A stretch of DNA of 64,000 nt from DATBSL01 sp964561785 (GTDB lineage: Bacteria > Acidobacteriota > Vicinamibacteria > Fen-336), in the NCBI GenBank assembly GCA_964561785.1, contig CAZLRF010000005.1, forward strand, positions 61,618-125,617, given 5' to 3'. Position 1 is the stretch's first letter. Every line of letters starts with the position of its first letter. This document shows, piece by piece, positions 33,603 through 41,974 of the stretch. Below the pieces are notes generated by a model. The model had not been told where the DNA came from and searched no databases. It saw only the letters and a list, made by a program, of their open reading frames with translations. A program made the translations under genes and the position numbers.

Positions 33603-33621
33603 CGCGCGCCTGACGCCCGGG

Positions 33622-33652
33622 ACGGCCCGGCGGGCACCCCCCGCCGGGCCGT
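33622..33652 (+). terminator. Hairpin terminator after the TonB receptor
   Basis: ACGGCCCGGCGGG (33622-33634), loop CACCC, CCCGCCGGGCCGT (33640-33652): a perfect 13-bp stem 19 nt after the receptor stop, followed by CTTCGT. It may also stop the convergent gene on the other strand. Confidence 0.7.
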
Positions 33653-33688
33653 CTTCGTGAAGGGGTCAGATCTTGAATTGGCGCATTC

Positions 33689-35749
33689 TCAGGGCGTGCC
33701 GGGCGTCGCGAACAGCCGCTCGCGCTCGATGAGGGGCCGCGTCGTGGCGTCGGCGCGGCGCCGCGCGGCTTCGATGCGGGCGGCCCGGTCGGCCTCGCCG
33801 AGCAGGACGCTCACCTGCGCCCGCTTGAACAGCGCCATCGGGTACGCGGGGTGCGAGGACGGCACGCGGTCGAGCGCGTCGCGCGCCTCGGCGAAGCGCC
33901 GGGCGGCCAGGTAGAGGACGCCCAGCTCGAGGTCGTGCCGGAAGGCGGGGCCCTGCGCCGCGCGGGCGGCCTCGAACGACTCGAGCGCGAGTGCCGTCCT
34001 CCCGACGCCCATGGCGAGCTCGCCGAGGCGGAGAAGCTCCGCCGGAGACGCGGCCCGCTGCGCGTACGCCTGCTGGCGCAGCGCGATCGCGTCCTCGATG
34101 CGGCCCTGCTTCTCGCGGACGAGCGCGAGGCCTTCCACCGCCGGGAGCCGCTCCGGCGACTCCGCCACCACCTGCTCGAGCAGGGGCGCCGCGCGGGCCC
34201 AGTCCTTCCCCCGTGAGTAGTGCAGGGCGAGGTAGGTCCGCACGTCCGGCGAGCCCGGCGCGATCTCGCCGGCCTTCTCGAAGGCCGCGAGCGCCTGGCG
34301 CTCGTTCCCGAGCATCGAGTGCGCGGTCGCGAGCCGCAGCGCCGCGTCGAGATTCCCCGGGTCCGCCGCCCGGATCCGCTCGAGGAGCGGGATCGCCCGG
34401 GCGTACTCCTCCCGCACGAAGAGGCCCGACGCCTCGTCGATCGTCTGGAACAGGCCCGTCATGTCGGCGGGGCGAGGCGCGTCGTTCCGCACCGCGGGCG
34501 AAGCGCCCGACGAGACGTAGCCGAGGCTCGCGAGCCGCCGCCGCTCGTCCTCGGAGAGCGCCTCCGAGGCGGGTCGGCCGCCGGGGGAGGGGATCGGGTA
34601 CTCCCGCAGGGCCGTGCGCAGGGGCCGCGAGACGGCCGCCGTCTCCCCGAGGTCGCGCGACTCCGTCGGGTCGGCGACGACGTCGTAGGCCTCGAGCCGC
34701 CCGGCGAGGATCGCCTTCACCGGGCCCTCGACGGCCATGACCTGGGGCTGCCACCCGTAGGAGAGGAACGGCTTCATCGCCTCGCCGAGGACGATCTCCG
34801 GCTCGACCCGGCGCAGGCTGCGCCCCTCGCCGAGCCCCGCCCAGTCGAGCAGGGTGTGGAACACCCGGCGGGTGCTGACCGGGACGTCGCTCGTCCCCGG
34901 CACGACGCCGGGTCCGGCGACCACGGCCGGGACGAGCATCGTCGACTGGTAGACGAGGTTCCCGTGCTGGGCCTCGCCGTGGTCCCCGAGGCCCTCGCCG
35001 TGGTCGGCCGCGACGAGGATCCCGACCGGCCCGCGCGAGCGCCCCTCGAACGCCGCGACGAGCCGGCCGAGCTGCTCGTCCATGGCCTCGACCTCCCCGA
35101 GGTAGGGCGAGCGCGGGTGTCGGCGCCGGTAGGGCTCCGGCGGCTCGTACGGGGCGTGCGGATCGAAGTAGTGGACCCACAGGAAGAGCGGCTCCGTCCC
35201 GGCTCGCCCCTCGAGCCAGGCGAGCGCGCGATCGGTCGTCTCCCGCGCCGAGCGCTCCGATCCTCGCCCGGGCAGCGCGTCGTCGTAGTGCTCGAAGCCG
35301 CGCGCGAGACCGAAGCGCCTCGCGAGCACGAAGCTGGAGACGAAGGCGGCCGTGCGGTAGCCGACCTCCCGCAGCCGCTCCGCCGCCACGGGGTGGACCG
35401 GGGCGAGGTGCCGCGCGTTCTCGCGCACGCCATGCCCGGCCGGGTAGAGCCCGGTCAGCATCGAGGCGTGGGAGGGGAGCGTCTCGGGCGCGGTCGCGTA
35501 GGCCTGGCGCAGCCGCAGGCCCCGCGCGGCGAGCGCGTCGAAGGCGGGGGTCACGGCGCCCCGCGCCTCGGGGCCGATCGCGTCCCAACGCGTCGTGTCG
35601 AGGGTGACGAGCAGGATCGACGGTCGCGCGCGGGGGGAGGCCTCCCTCGTGGCCGCGGGCGGCGTCGCACCCCCGCCGCACGACGCCAGCACCAGGGCGA
35701 CGACGCCCAGGAGCGAGGTGTTCTTCGGGACACCCGTCCTTCGGCCCAT
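33689..35749 (-). CDS. Alkaline-phosphatase-superfamily (sulfatase-like) lipoprotein with TPR repeats
   Basis: A 686-residue protein with lipobox LASC (Cys24). The N-terminal domain (about 40-420) is of the sulfatase fold: SILLVTLDTTRWDAIG with metal Asp51, and VAADHGEGLGDHGEAQHGN. The nucleophile site reads TLPSH (Thr90-His94) where true sulfatases have (C/S)xPxR, so formylglycine cannot form and Thr would be the nucleophile. A C-terminal half (about 430-680) shows TPR-like helices (EYARAIPLLERIRAADPGN, LATAHSMLGNERQALAAFE). Probably a periplasmic lipoprotein acting on phosphate or phosphonate esters rather than sulfate. TACGAT ends 6 nt before the ATG. Confidence 0.85.
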   Translation of the reverse strand: MGRRTGVPKNTSLLGVVALVLASCGGGATPPAATREASPRARPSILLVTLDTTRWDAIGPEARGAVTPAFDALAARGLRLRQAYATAPETLPSHASMLTGLYPAGHGVRENARHLAPVHPVAAERLREVGYRTAAFVSSFVLARRFGLARGFEHYDDALPGRGSERSARETTDRALAWLEGRAGTEPLFLWVHYFDPHAPYEPPEPYRRRHPRSPYLGEVEAMDEQLGRLVAAFEGRSRGPVGILVAADHGEGLGDHGEAQHGNLVYQSTMLVPAVVAGPGVVPGTSDVPVSTRRVFHTLLDWAGLGEGRSLRRVEPEIVLGEAMKPFLSYGWQPQVMAVEGPVKAILAGRLEAYDVVADPTESRDLGETAAVSRPLRTALREYPIPSPGGRPASEALSEDERRRLASLGYVSSGASPAVRNDAPRPADMTGLFQTIDEASGLFVREEYARAIPLLERIRAADPGNLDAALRLATAHSMLGNERQALAAFEKAGEIAPGSPDVRTYLALHYSRGKDWARAAPLLEQVVAESPERLPAVEGLALVREKQGRIEDAIALRQQAYAQRAASPAELLRLGELAMGVGRTALALESFEAARAAQGPAFRHDLELGVLYLAARRFAEARDALDRVPSSHPAYPMALFKRAQVSVLLGEADRAARIEAARRRADATTRPLIERERLFATPGTP

Positions 35750-35755
35750 CCCCGG

Positions 35756-35761
35756 ATCGTA
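35756..35761 (-). promoter_or_regulatory. -10-like element giving a probable leaderless transcript
   Basis: Minus strand TACGAT preceded by GGC, 6 nt before the ATG at 35749, without SD between them. Confidence 0.4.
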
Positions 35762-35831
35762 GCCGATCGTGCTAGTCTTACGAGTCCGGGCCCTCCACCA
35801 GACGGTCCCCTGAGGGGAAGACGCCTCCCGC

Positions 35832-35926
<95 letters not shown>

Positions 35927-36009
35927 GCCGGCGCGCCCTAGCGCCGTCGCCGGTCCCGTGTCCCCGAGTCTTCTTGGCCTTCGGCCCGGTCTGCTGCGTG
36001 CCGCTCTGC

Positions 36010-36069
36010 GCAAGCACCCAGAAATGACTATTCTAGAAACATAACACGCACGCTTATACGTCAGTATCC
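36010..36069. other. AT-rich upstream region
   Basis: About 60 bases of AT-rich sequence (for example ATTCTAGAA, CATAACACGC, TTATACG) just upstream of the GAF-Fis promoter, in strong contrast with flanking DNA. It could be an UP element, a regulator-binding region or an edge of acquired DNA. No coding potential is seen. Confidence 0.45.
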
Positions 36070-36120
36070 GATTATTCAGTAATCATCTCTTGACATTATC
36101 CACTCAAGAGTGGATATTCT
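36070..36120 (+). promoter_or_regulatory. Promoter with palindromic operator for the GAF-Fis regulator
   Basis: TTGACA (36090-36095) is a perfect -35. GATATT (36113-36118, spacer 17) or TATTCT (36115-36120, spacer 19) serves as -10. Between and over them lies a perfect 20-bp palindrome, TATCCACTC-AA-GAGTGGATA (36097-36116). A second, smaller inverted repeat GATTA-TTCAG-TAATC (36070-36084) lies just upstream of the -35. The position of the large palindrome is typical of a repressor or autoregulator site. Confidence 0.7.
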
Positions 36121-36149
36121 TTGGCGTCGGAGGGGTTGGAGGGGAGAAG

Positions 36150-36851
36150 ATGGCGCGGCGGATCGATCTCATTGACCAGTTCACGGAGCTCGTGGTCGGG
36201 GCCGACGATCCCCGCCGCCTGGCCGAGCGCACCCTCGAGGTCGTGATGTCGCTGCTCAACGGGCGCAGCGGCGCCGTCTTCACCTGCGAGGGCGACGACG
36301 TCGCGCTGTTCGCCTCGCGCGGGATCGACCAGGCGGTGCTCGAGATCGTCCCCGCGGCGTGGGGCGCCCAGAAGGAGGCGCTGCGGCGGGGCGAGACGTT
36401 CTACGTGCCCGACCGCGGGGTCGACCGCCGGCTGCCGGCCGCGGTCACGGACCGACCGGGCCCCGCGGCCTTCGCGCTCGCCCCCGTGCTCGACGAGGAC
36501 GCCCTTCTCGCGCTGCTCTACGTCGACAGCCAGGAGCCGCACTTCTGCGACGCACACGACCTCGACCGGCTCTCGAAGTTCTCGCGCATCGTGGCGAAGT
36601 CGGTCCGCGACAACGGCGCCCCGGGCGGGGCCCCCGGCAGCGGCGACTCCTGGGAGTCCTACCTCGAGCGGACGCCGGTCGAGGACATGGAGCGGGAGAA
36701 GCTGCTGCTCCTCCTCAACCGCAACGAGTGGAACATCGCCCGGGTGGCCCGGATGATGGGGGTGACGCGCCGCACCGTCTACCTGCGCCTGCAGCGCTAC
36801 AACATCCCCCGCGAGAGGGTCCCCAAGTCGCGCCTCAAGTCGGTCTCCTGA
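36150..36851 (+). CDS. GAF-domain regulator with Fis-type C-terminal HTH
   Basis: A 233-residue protein. GAF domain at about 10-165 (RTLEVVMSLLNGRSGAVF in part; FALAPVLDEDALLALLYVD) and a Fis-type HTH at the C-terminus (LLLLLNRNEWNIARVARMMGV, TRRTVYLRLQRYNI). It resembles an NtrC-family activator without the AAA+ domain, so it should bind DNA but not activate sigma-54 by ATP hydrolysis. ATG at 36150 follows GGAGGGGAG. A palindromic promoter upstream suggests autoregulation. Probable target genes are not evident. Confidence 0.83.
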   Translation: MARRIDLIDQFTELVVGADDPRRLAERTLEVVMSLLNGRSGAVFTCEGDDVALFASRGIDQAVLEIVPAAWGAQKEALRRGETFYVPDRGVDRRLPAAVTDRPGPAAFALAPVLDEDALLALLYVDSQEPHFCDAHDLDRLSKFSRIVAKSVRDNGAPGGAPGSGDSWESYLERTPVEDMEREKLLLLLNRNEWNIARVARMMGVTRRTVYLRLQRYNIPRERVPKSRLKSVS

Positions 36852-36864
36852 GGGGCGCCCGGGC

Positions 36865-36902
36865 TACAATTCCCGCGGACCGCGCCGCACGCGGGCCGCG
36901 GG
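36865..36902 (+). promoter_or_regulatory. -10 box and leader hairpin before the small membrane protein gene
   Basis: TACAAT (36865-36870, preceded by GGC) is a good -10. In the leader, CCCGCGG (36872-36878) can pair with CCGCGGG (36896-36902), whose last bases belong to the SD GGAGG (36901-36905). The hairpin could partly mask the ribosome site. Confidence 0.4.
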
Positions 36903-36912
36903 AGGTGGAGCG

Positions 36913-37296
36913 ATGAAGGGAGCGGGGGGGACCGAGGGCGGCGTCTCTACGTTCTTCGTCGGCCTCGCCATGGCGGTCGGGGGCGCCTACCTCCTCACCC
37001 AGCGGGTGACCGTCACCTCCGGGTTCTGGACCTTCTTCGGCGGCCACACCTTCGGCCTGTCGCTGCTGCCGCTCGTCGTCGGCGCGGGGGTTCTCTTCTT
37101 CGACGGTCGGAGCCGGCTCGGCTGGGCGCTCACCGGGCTCGGGACCCTGGTCGTCTTCCTCGGGGTCCTCGTGAACCTGCGGGTCTACCTCGAGCCCACG
37201 AGCCTCTTCGACACGCTGCTGATGCTGATCCTGCTCGCGGGCGGGCTCGGCCTCGTCGCCCGCTCCCTAAAGCCCCGAGAGACCCCGAGAGAGTAG
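36913..37296 (+). CDS. Small four-helix membrane protein, unknown function
   Basis: A 127-residue protein with ATG after GGAGGTGG. Four hydrophobic segments are visible (about residues 11-30, 47-64, 69-90, 98-116): FFVGLAMAVGGAYLLTQRV, LSLLPLVVGAGVLFF, WALTGLGTLVVFLGVLVNL and TLLMLILLAGGLGLVA. I do not recognise a family. It has its own promoter and is convergent with glnS, 14 nt apart, so its context gives no clear functional hint. Confidence 0.65.
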   Translation: MKGAGGTEGGVSTFFVGLAMAVGGAYLLTQRVTVTSGFWTFFGGHTFGLSLLPLVVGAGVLFFDGRSRLGWALTGLGTLVVFLGVLVNLRVYLEPTSLFDTLLMLILLAGGLGLVARSLKPRETPRE

Positions 37297-37310
37297 CCTG
37301 CGGGCCCGGC

Positions 37311-39011
37311 CTACTCGTCCTGCTGCCCCTTCGCCTGGAGCCTGACCCAGGAGTCCTTCAGGGTGCACGTGCGGTTGAAGACGGGGCGGTCGGGGCTCGA
37401 GTCGGGGTCGGCGCAGAAGTAGCCGAGCCGCTCGAACTGGACCGCCCGGCCGACCGGCGAGCCGGCGAGGGCGGGCTCGACCCACGCCCCCGTGAGCACC
37501 TGCTCCGAGGCGGGGTCGAGGTCGGCGAGCAGGTCGCCGTCCGCGCCCGGGTCGGGACGCGTGAAGAGGTGCCCGTACAGGCGCACCTCGGCGGGCACCG
37601 CGTGGGCGGCGGAGAGCCAGTGCAGCGTCGCCTTCGGGCGGCGGCCGTCCGGCGCGTCGCCCCCGCGCGTCGCCGGGTCGTACGTGCAGCGCAGCTCCAC
37701 GACCTCGCCCGAGGCGTCCTTCACGACCTCCCGGCAGGTGAGGAAGTACGCGTAGCGCAGGCGCACCTCGCGCCCGGGGGAGAGGCGGTAGAACTTCTTC
37801 GGCGGGACCTCCATGAAGTCCTCGCGCTCGATCAGCAGCTCGCGCGAGAAGCGGACCTTCCGGGTGCCGGCCGCCGGGTCCTCGGGGTTGTTGACCGCGT
37901 CGAGCTCCTCGACCTGCCCCTCGGGGTAGTTCTCGATCACCACCCGGAGCGGCCGCAGGACCGCGAAGCGGCGATCCGCCGTGCGGTTCAGCACGTCGCG
38001 CACGCAGTGCTCGAGCATCGCGATGTCCACGACGCCCTCGCGCCGGGCCACCCCGACCATCGCCGCGAAGGCGCGGACGGCCTCCGCGGGGTAGCCGCGC
38101 CTCCTGATCCCGCAGATCGTGGGCATCCGGGGGTCGTCCCACCCGCGCACGCGGCCGTCGCCCACGAGCTTGAGGAGGAAGCGCTTGGAGAGGACCGTGT
38201 AGGTGAGGTTGAGCCGCGCGAACTCGTACTGGCGCGGGCGGGACGGCACCGGGAGGTTCTCGAGGAGCCAGTCGTAGAGGGGACGATGGTCCTCGAACTC
38301 GAGCGTGCAGATGGAGTGGGTGACGCCCTCGATCGCGTCCGACTGCCCGTGGGCGAAGTCGTAGGTCGGGTAGATGCACCAGGCATCGCCCGTGCGGGGG
38401 TGACGGGCGTGGAGGATCCGGTAGAGCACCGGATCGCGCAGGTTGATGTTGCCCGAGGCCATGTCGATCTTCGCCCGGAGCACGCGGGCGCCGTCCGGGA
38501 ACTCGCCCTTCCTCATCCGTGAGAACAGGTCGAGGTTCTCGTCCACCGACCGCTCCCGCCAGGGGCTGTTGCGCCCGGGCTCGGTGAGCGTGCCGCGGTG
38601 CTCGCGGATCTCGTCGGCGGAGAGGTCGTCGACGTAGGCCTTGCCCGCCTTGACGAGGTGGACCGCCCACTCGTAGAGCTGCTCGAAGTAGTCCGAGGCG
38701 TGGTAGAGGTGCTCGCCCCAGTCGAAGCCGAGCCAGCGCACGTCCGCCTCGATGGCGTCGATGTACTCCTGCTCCTCCTTCGTCGGGTTCGTGTCGTCGA
38801 ACCGGAGGTGGCAGCGCCCGCCGAACTCTTGCGCGATGCCGAAGTTGAGGCAGATGGACTTGGCGTGGCCGATGTGGAGGTAGCCGTTCGGCTCGGGGGG
38901 GAAGCGCGTGACCACGCTCGCGTGCTTCCCGCTGCGCAGGTCCTCGGCCACGATCTCGCGAATGAAGTCGACGCGCTCGCGCGCCTCGCCCGGGGGGGGG
39001 CTCGTGCTCAT
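37311..39011 (-). CDS. glnS: Glutaminyl-tRNA synthetase
   Basis: A 566-residue class I synthetase: RFPPEPNGYLHIGHAKSI with HIGH at 46-49, the GlnRS-specific RFDDTNPTKEEQEYI, and a VLSKR version of the KMSKS loop (TYTVLSKRFLLKL). The C-terminal half is the two-barrel anticodon-binding domain (VDIAMLEHCVRDVLNRTA, LHWLSAAHAVPAEVRLY). It charges tRNA-Gln directly, so the organism need not rely on the transamidation route. ATG overlaps the gltX stop (ATGA), so the two related synthetases are translationally coupled. Confidence 0.96.
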   Translation of the reverse strand: MSTSPPPGEARERVDFIREIVAEDLRSGKHASVVTRFPPEPNGYLHIGHAKSICLNFGIAQEFGGRCHLRFDDTNPTKEEQEYIDAIEADVRWLGFDWGEHLYHASDYFEQLYEWAVHLVKAGKAYVDDLSADEIREHRGTLTEPGRNSPWRERSVDENLDLFSRMRKGEFPDGARVLRAKIDMASGNINLRDPVLYRILHARHPRTGDAWCIYPTYDFAHGQSDAIEGVTHSICTLEFEDHRPLYDWLLENLPVPSRPRQYEFARLNLTYTVLSKRFLLKLVGDGRVRGWDDPRMPTICGIRRRGYPAEAVRAFAAMVGVARREGVVDIAMLEHCVRDVLNRTADRRFAVLRPLRVVIENYPEGQVEELDAVNNPEDPAAGTRKVRFSRELLIEREDFMEVPPKKFYRLSPGREVRLRYAYFLTCREVVKDASGEVVELRCTYDPATRGGDAPDGRRPKATLHWLSAAHAVPAEVRLYGHLFTRPDPGADGDLLADLDPASEQVLTGAWVEPALAGSPVGRAVQFERLGYFCADPDSSPDRPVFNRTCTLKDSWVRLQAKGQQDE

Positions 39012-40462
39012 CTCGCCAAGGCTCCGGTCTTGAGGGTGTCGGCGGCCCGGCGCAGCCGGCGCCGGCAGGTCTCCTTGCCGAGGACGGCGAGGGTCTCGAA
39101 GAGGGGCGGCGAGGCGGCGCGGCCGGTCGCGGCGACGCGGACCGCCATGAACAGCTCGCTCGCCGCCCATCCCGCCTTCTCCGCGAAGCGGCGCAGGGCG
39201 GCCTCGACCGCCTCCCTTCGCCAGTCCATGATCGCGTCGAGCTCCTCCTCGAGCAGGGCGCGCAGGGCCTTCGACGCCTCGGCCGGCGTGCGGCCCTTCG
39301 GCACCAGGGCCTCGATCGCCGCCTCGTCGTAGGGCACCTCCCCGACGAAGAAGAACGACGCGTACTCGAAGAAGCCCTCGAGGGTGTCGATCCGCTCCTG
39401 GACGAGGGGCAGGACGTCGAGCAGGTGGTCCTCGGACAGCAGCTGTTCCCGCAGCCGCTCGAGCAGCTCCCTCGGCGAGAGGCGCCGCAGGTACTTCCCG
39501 TTCAGCCAGCGGAGCTTCTCGACGTCGAAGACGGGCCCCCCGAGGGAGATCCGCTCGAGGGCGAGCTCCCCGGCGAACTCCTCGAGGGTGAACTCCTCGC
39601 GCTCGTCCGGCATCGCCCAGCCCATGAGGGCGAGGTAGTTGAGCATCGCCTCCGGGAGATAGCCCGCTCGACGGTAGAAGTTGAGGCTCACCGGGTTCTT
39701 GCGCTTCGAGATCTTCGAGCGGTCCGCGTTGCGCAGGAGCGGCAGGTGGCAGAACACGGGCTCCTCCCACCCGAAGCCGCGGTAGAGCACGACGTGCTTG
39801 GGCAGCGAGGAGAGCCACTCCTCGGCCCGGATCACGTGGGTGATCCCCATGAGGTGGTCGTCCACGACGTTCGCGAGGTGGTAGGTGGGGAAGCCGTCGC
39901 TCTTGAGCAGGACCTGGTCGTCCACCTGCGCGCTGTCGAAGCGCACCTCGCCGCGGAGCAGGTCGCGCACCACCGTCTCGCCCTCGCGCGGCATCGCGAG
40001 CCGCACCACGTGCGGCTCGCCCGCCGCCCGCCGCCGGGCGGCCTCGTCGCGATCGAGCGAGCGGCAGCGGCCGTCGTAGCCGAAGCTCGCCTTGCGGGCC
40101 TTCTGCTCCTCGCGCAGCGCGTCGAGGCGCTCGCGGGTGCAGAAGCAGGGGTAGGCCGCCCCCCGGCGCATCAGCTCCTCGGCGTGCTCTCGGTAGATCG
40201 CGGTCCGCTCGCTCTGCCGGTAGGGGCCGTGCGGACCGCCCACGTCCGGACCCTCGTCCCAGCGCAGGCCCAGCCAGCGGAGCGCCTCGAAGATCATCGC
40301 CTCGCTCGCCGCGGAGCTGCGCTCGCGGTCGGTGTCCTCGATCCGCAGGACGAACCGCCCCCCGTGCTTCTTCGCCAGGGCGTAGTTGAAGAGGGCCACG
40401 TAGGCCGTGCCCACGTGGGGATCGCCGGTCGGGCTCGGGGCGATGCGCGTCCTGACCGTCAT
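39008..40462 (-). CDS. gltX: Glutamyl-tRNA synthetase
   Basis: A 484-residue class I synthetase: RIAPSPTGDPHVGTAYVAL has HVGT in the HIGH position (16-19), RIEDTDRERS is the glutamate-site signature, and SKISKRKN is the KMSKS-like loop. CFCTRERL contains part of the zinc-like Cys motif. The C-terminal alpha-helical anticodon domain is complete. It is followed by glnS with ATGA overlap. TAGCCT on the minus strand (40479-40474) ends 11 nt before the ATG, which suggests a very short leader. Confidence 0.96.
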   Translation of the reverse strand: MTVRTRIAPSPTGDPHVGTAYVALFNYALAKKHGGRFVLRIEDTDRERSSAASEAMIFEALRWLGLRWDEGPDVGGPHGPYRQSERTAIYREHAEELMRRGAAYPCFCTRERLDALREEQKARKASFGYDGRCRSLDRDEAARRRAAGEPHVVRLAMPREGETVVRDLLRGEVRFDSAQVDDQVLLKSDGFPTYHLANVVDDHLMGITHVIRAEEWLSSLPKHVVLYRGFGWEEPVFCHLPLLRNADRSKISKRKNPVSLNFYRRAGYLPEAMLNYLALMGWAMPDEREEFTLEEFAGELALERISLGGPVFDVEKLRWLNGKYLRRLSPRELLERLREQLLSEDHLLDVLPLVQERIDTLEGFFEYASFFFVGEVPYDEAAIEALVPKGRTPAEASKALRALLEEELDAIMDWRREAVEAALRRFAEKAGWAASELFMAVRVAATGRAASPPLFETLAVLGKETCRRRLRRAADTLKTGALAR

Positions 40463-40509
40463 GGCAATCGCCGAGGCTATCACAAGGCGGGCGCTGCCTC
40501 CGGCCGGAG

Positions 40510-41913
40510 TCAGCGCCCGACGGGGACGCGCGGCAGGTCGACGAAGCGGCGGCCGTCCCAGCGCTTGACCGGCTGCATCGCCGCCTCGTCCCGCGGTCCG
40601 AAGGGATGGTCGACGATCCCCTCCCGCTCGACCCGGGCGTGCTCGGCCTGGAACTCCCGCGAGATCTCGGCGCTCACCAGGGTCCCGTCGGGGCCGAGCG
40701 TGTAGTAGGTCGCGACGAGCTCCCCGCTCGAGAGGCCGATGGGCTGTCCGGCCGTCACCCGCAGCCGCTCGCCGCCCTCCACCCACACGGCGTGGACCCC
40801 GGCCTGGCCCTGCTTCGCGGAACACACGGTGGGGAAGACGAAGAGCGTGTCCGGCCCCCCCGCCGCGCAGTCGCGGCACGTGTAGCCCCTCCGGACGGCC
40901 GGGGTCGAGCCCGCGACGGCGTCGACCACGAACACCGCGAGGCTCGCGGCCCGGAAGTCGTTGTTCGTCCCGCCCACCAGAAGGACCGGCCTGCCCCCCC
41001 AGGCGACCTCCTGCACGACCTCGACGTACCCGTTGCTCCAGTACTCCTGGCGGACCGCCCCGTTCTTCGGGTCGAGCTCCCGCAGGACCGCCGGGAACAT
41101 CAGGTTGTGGGTGAAGACGGCCCACAGGCGCCTGCGCCCGTCGGGACCCCGGGTCACGAAGGTGCGGTGGGCGAGCCACGGCTCGCCGTACACGTCGTCG
41201 CCGAACCGCCGAGAGCCCGTCGGCTGGTGGACGAACCTCAGCGTCCCGTCGGCCTCGAAGCAGTAGAGCTTGCGCTGGGCGCGGTCCTCCGCGTTGAGGT
41301 TGACGAGGACCTCGCTCCGCCCGTCGCCGTCCACGTCGGCCACGAGCACGGGCAGATAGCCGACGTCCCTCCGGGGCGACTCCGAGGAGAGGGCCGCACC
41401 CAGCGGCAGGCCGAAGTCGTGCCGGAACAGGGGCTCCCCCGTCGCGTCGAAGACGACCAGGCTCTCGTGGCCGAGCGTCCAGGCCGTCGGCTGGCGAACG
41501 AGCCGCTCGCCTCCCCGCGGGAAGAGGGATCCCCCGCGCAGCGACCACGCCGCCGCGAGGATCACGGCTGCTCCCGCGACGGCCAGCGCCCGGACGAGCC
41601 GGCGCCGATCCCGCCGGGCCGGCCGGGGCGTGGGCGGCGGGGGGAGCGTGGCCCCCGCCCCCGCGCCCTCCGCCACGGGTTCGCGAACCTCCTCTTCGAC
41701 GTCCTCCCTCCCCCGCTCGGCGGTGTTCAGCCAGCGGTCGATCTCGTCGCGGAAGGCGTACACGATCTCGCCGCCCTCCCGTCCCACTCGGTGGACGGGC
41801 AGGCCGTAGAGCTTCTCCCAGCGCTGGACCGTGCGGGTGCCCTTGCCCAGGTGGAGGGCGATCTCCTTCCAGCCGTTCAGCCGTCCGGGGTCTGTGGTGA
41901 CGCTCGCGCCCAT
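40510..41913 (-). CDS. Membrane-tethered HTH regulator with periplasmic repeat domain
   Basis: A 467-residue protein of unusual layout. Residues about 12-62 form an excisionase/MerR-like HTH (GRLNGWKEIALHLGKGTRTV, QRWEKLYGLPVHR, AFRDEIDRWL). An acidic and Pro-rich linker leads to one membrane helix (about 107-124, RALAVAGAAVILAAAW). The rest (about 130-467) is exported and contains an FG-GAP/VCBS-like calcium loop (VLVADVDGDGRSEVLVNL) and a CxxC (YTCRDC). This is the layout of a one-component sensor that carries a signal from the periplasm to DNA. It is divergent from a PP2C gene with a palindromic site between them. No signal is known. Confidence 0.75.
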   Translation of the reverse strand: MGASVTTDPGRLNGWKEIALHLGKGTRTVQRWEKLYGLPVHRVGREGGEIVYAFRDEIDRWLNTAERGREDVEEEVREPVAEGAGAGATLPPPPTPRPARRDRRRLVRALAVAGAAVILAAAWSLRGGSLFPRGGERLVRQPTAWTLGHESLVVFDATGEPLFRHDFGLPLGAALSSESPRRDVGYLPVLVADVDGDGRSEVLVNLNAEDRAQRKLYCFEADGTLRFVHQPTGSRRFGDDVYGEPWLAHRTFVTRGPDGRRRLWAVFTHNLMFPAVLRELDPKNGAVRQEYWSNGYVEVVQEVAWGGRPVLLVGGTNNDFRAASLAVFVVDAVAGSTPAVRRGYTCRDCAAGGPDTLFVFPTVCSAKQGQAGVHAVWVEGGERLRVTAGQPIGLSSGELVATYYTLGPDGTLVSAEISREFQAEHARVEREGIVDHPFGPRDEAAMQPVKRWDGRRFVDLPRVPVGR

Positions 41914-41958
41914 GGAGGGTACTGCCCGCGCCCGTGCCGGGCGCCCGGGGGCGCGCCG

Positions 41959-41964
41959 AGTATA
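41959..41964 (-). promoter_or_regulatory. -10 box of the membrane-tethered regulator
   Basis: Minus strand TGCTATACT: an extended -10 (TGn + TATACT), about 45 nt before the ATG at 41913. GGAGG-like CCTCC complement lies near the start (minus strand ACCCTCC reads C-rich, so the SD is weak). The palindrome at 41985-42005 would cover the -35 region. Confidence 0.5.
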
Positions 41965-41974
41965 GCAGCACCCC

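Noticed and set aside
36090..36149. Upstream TTG start for the GAF-Fis regulator
   Set aside because: It would translate the promoter and operator; the ATG at 36150 has a strong SD.
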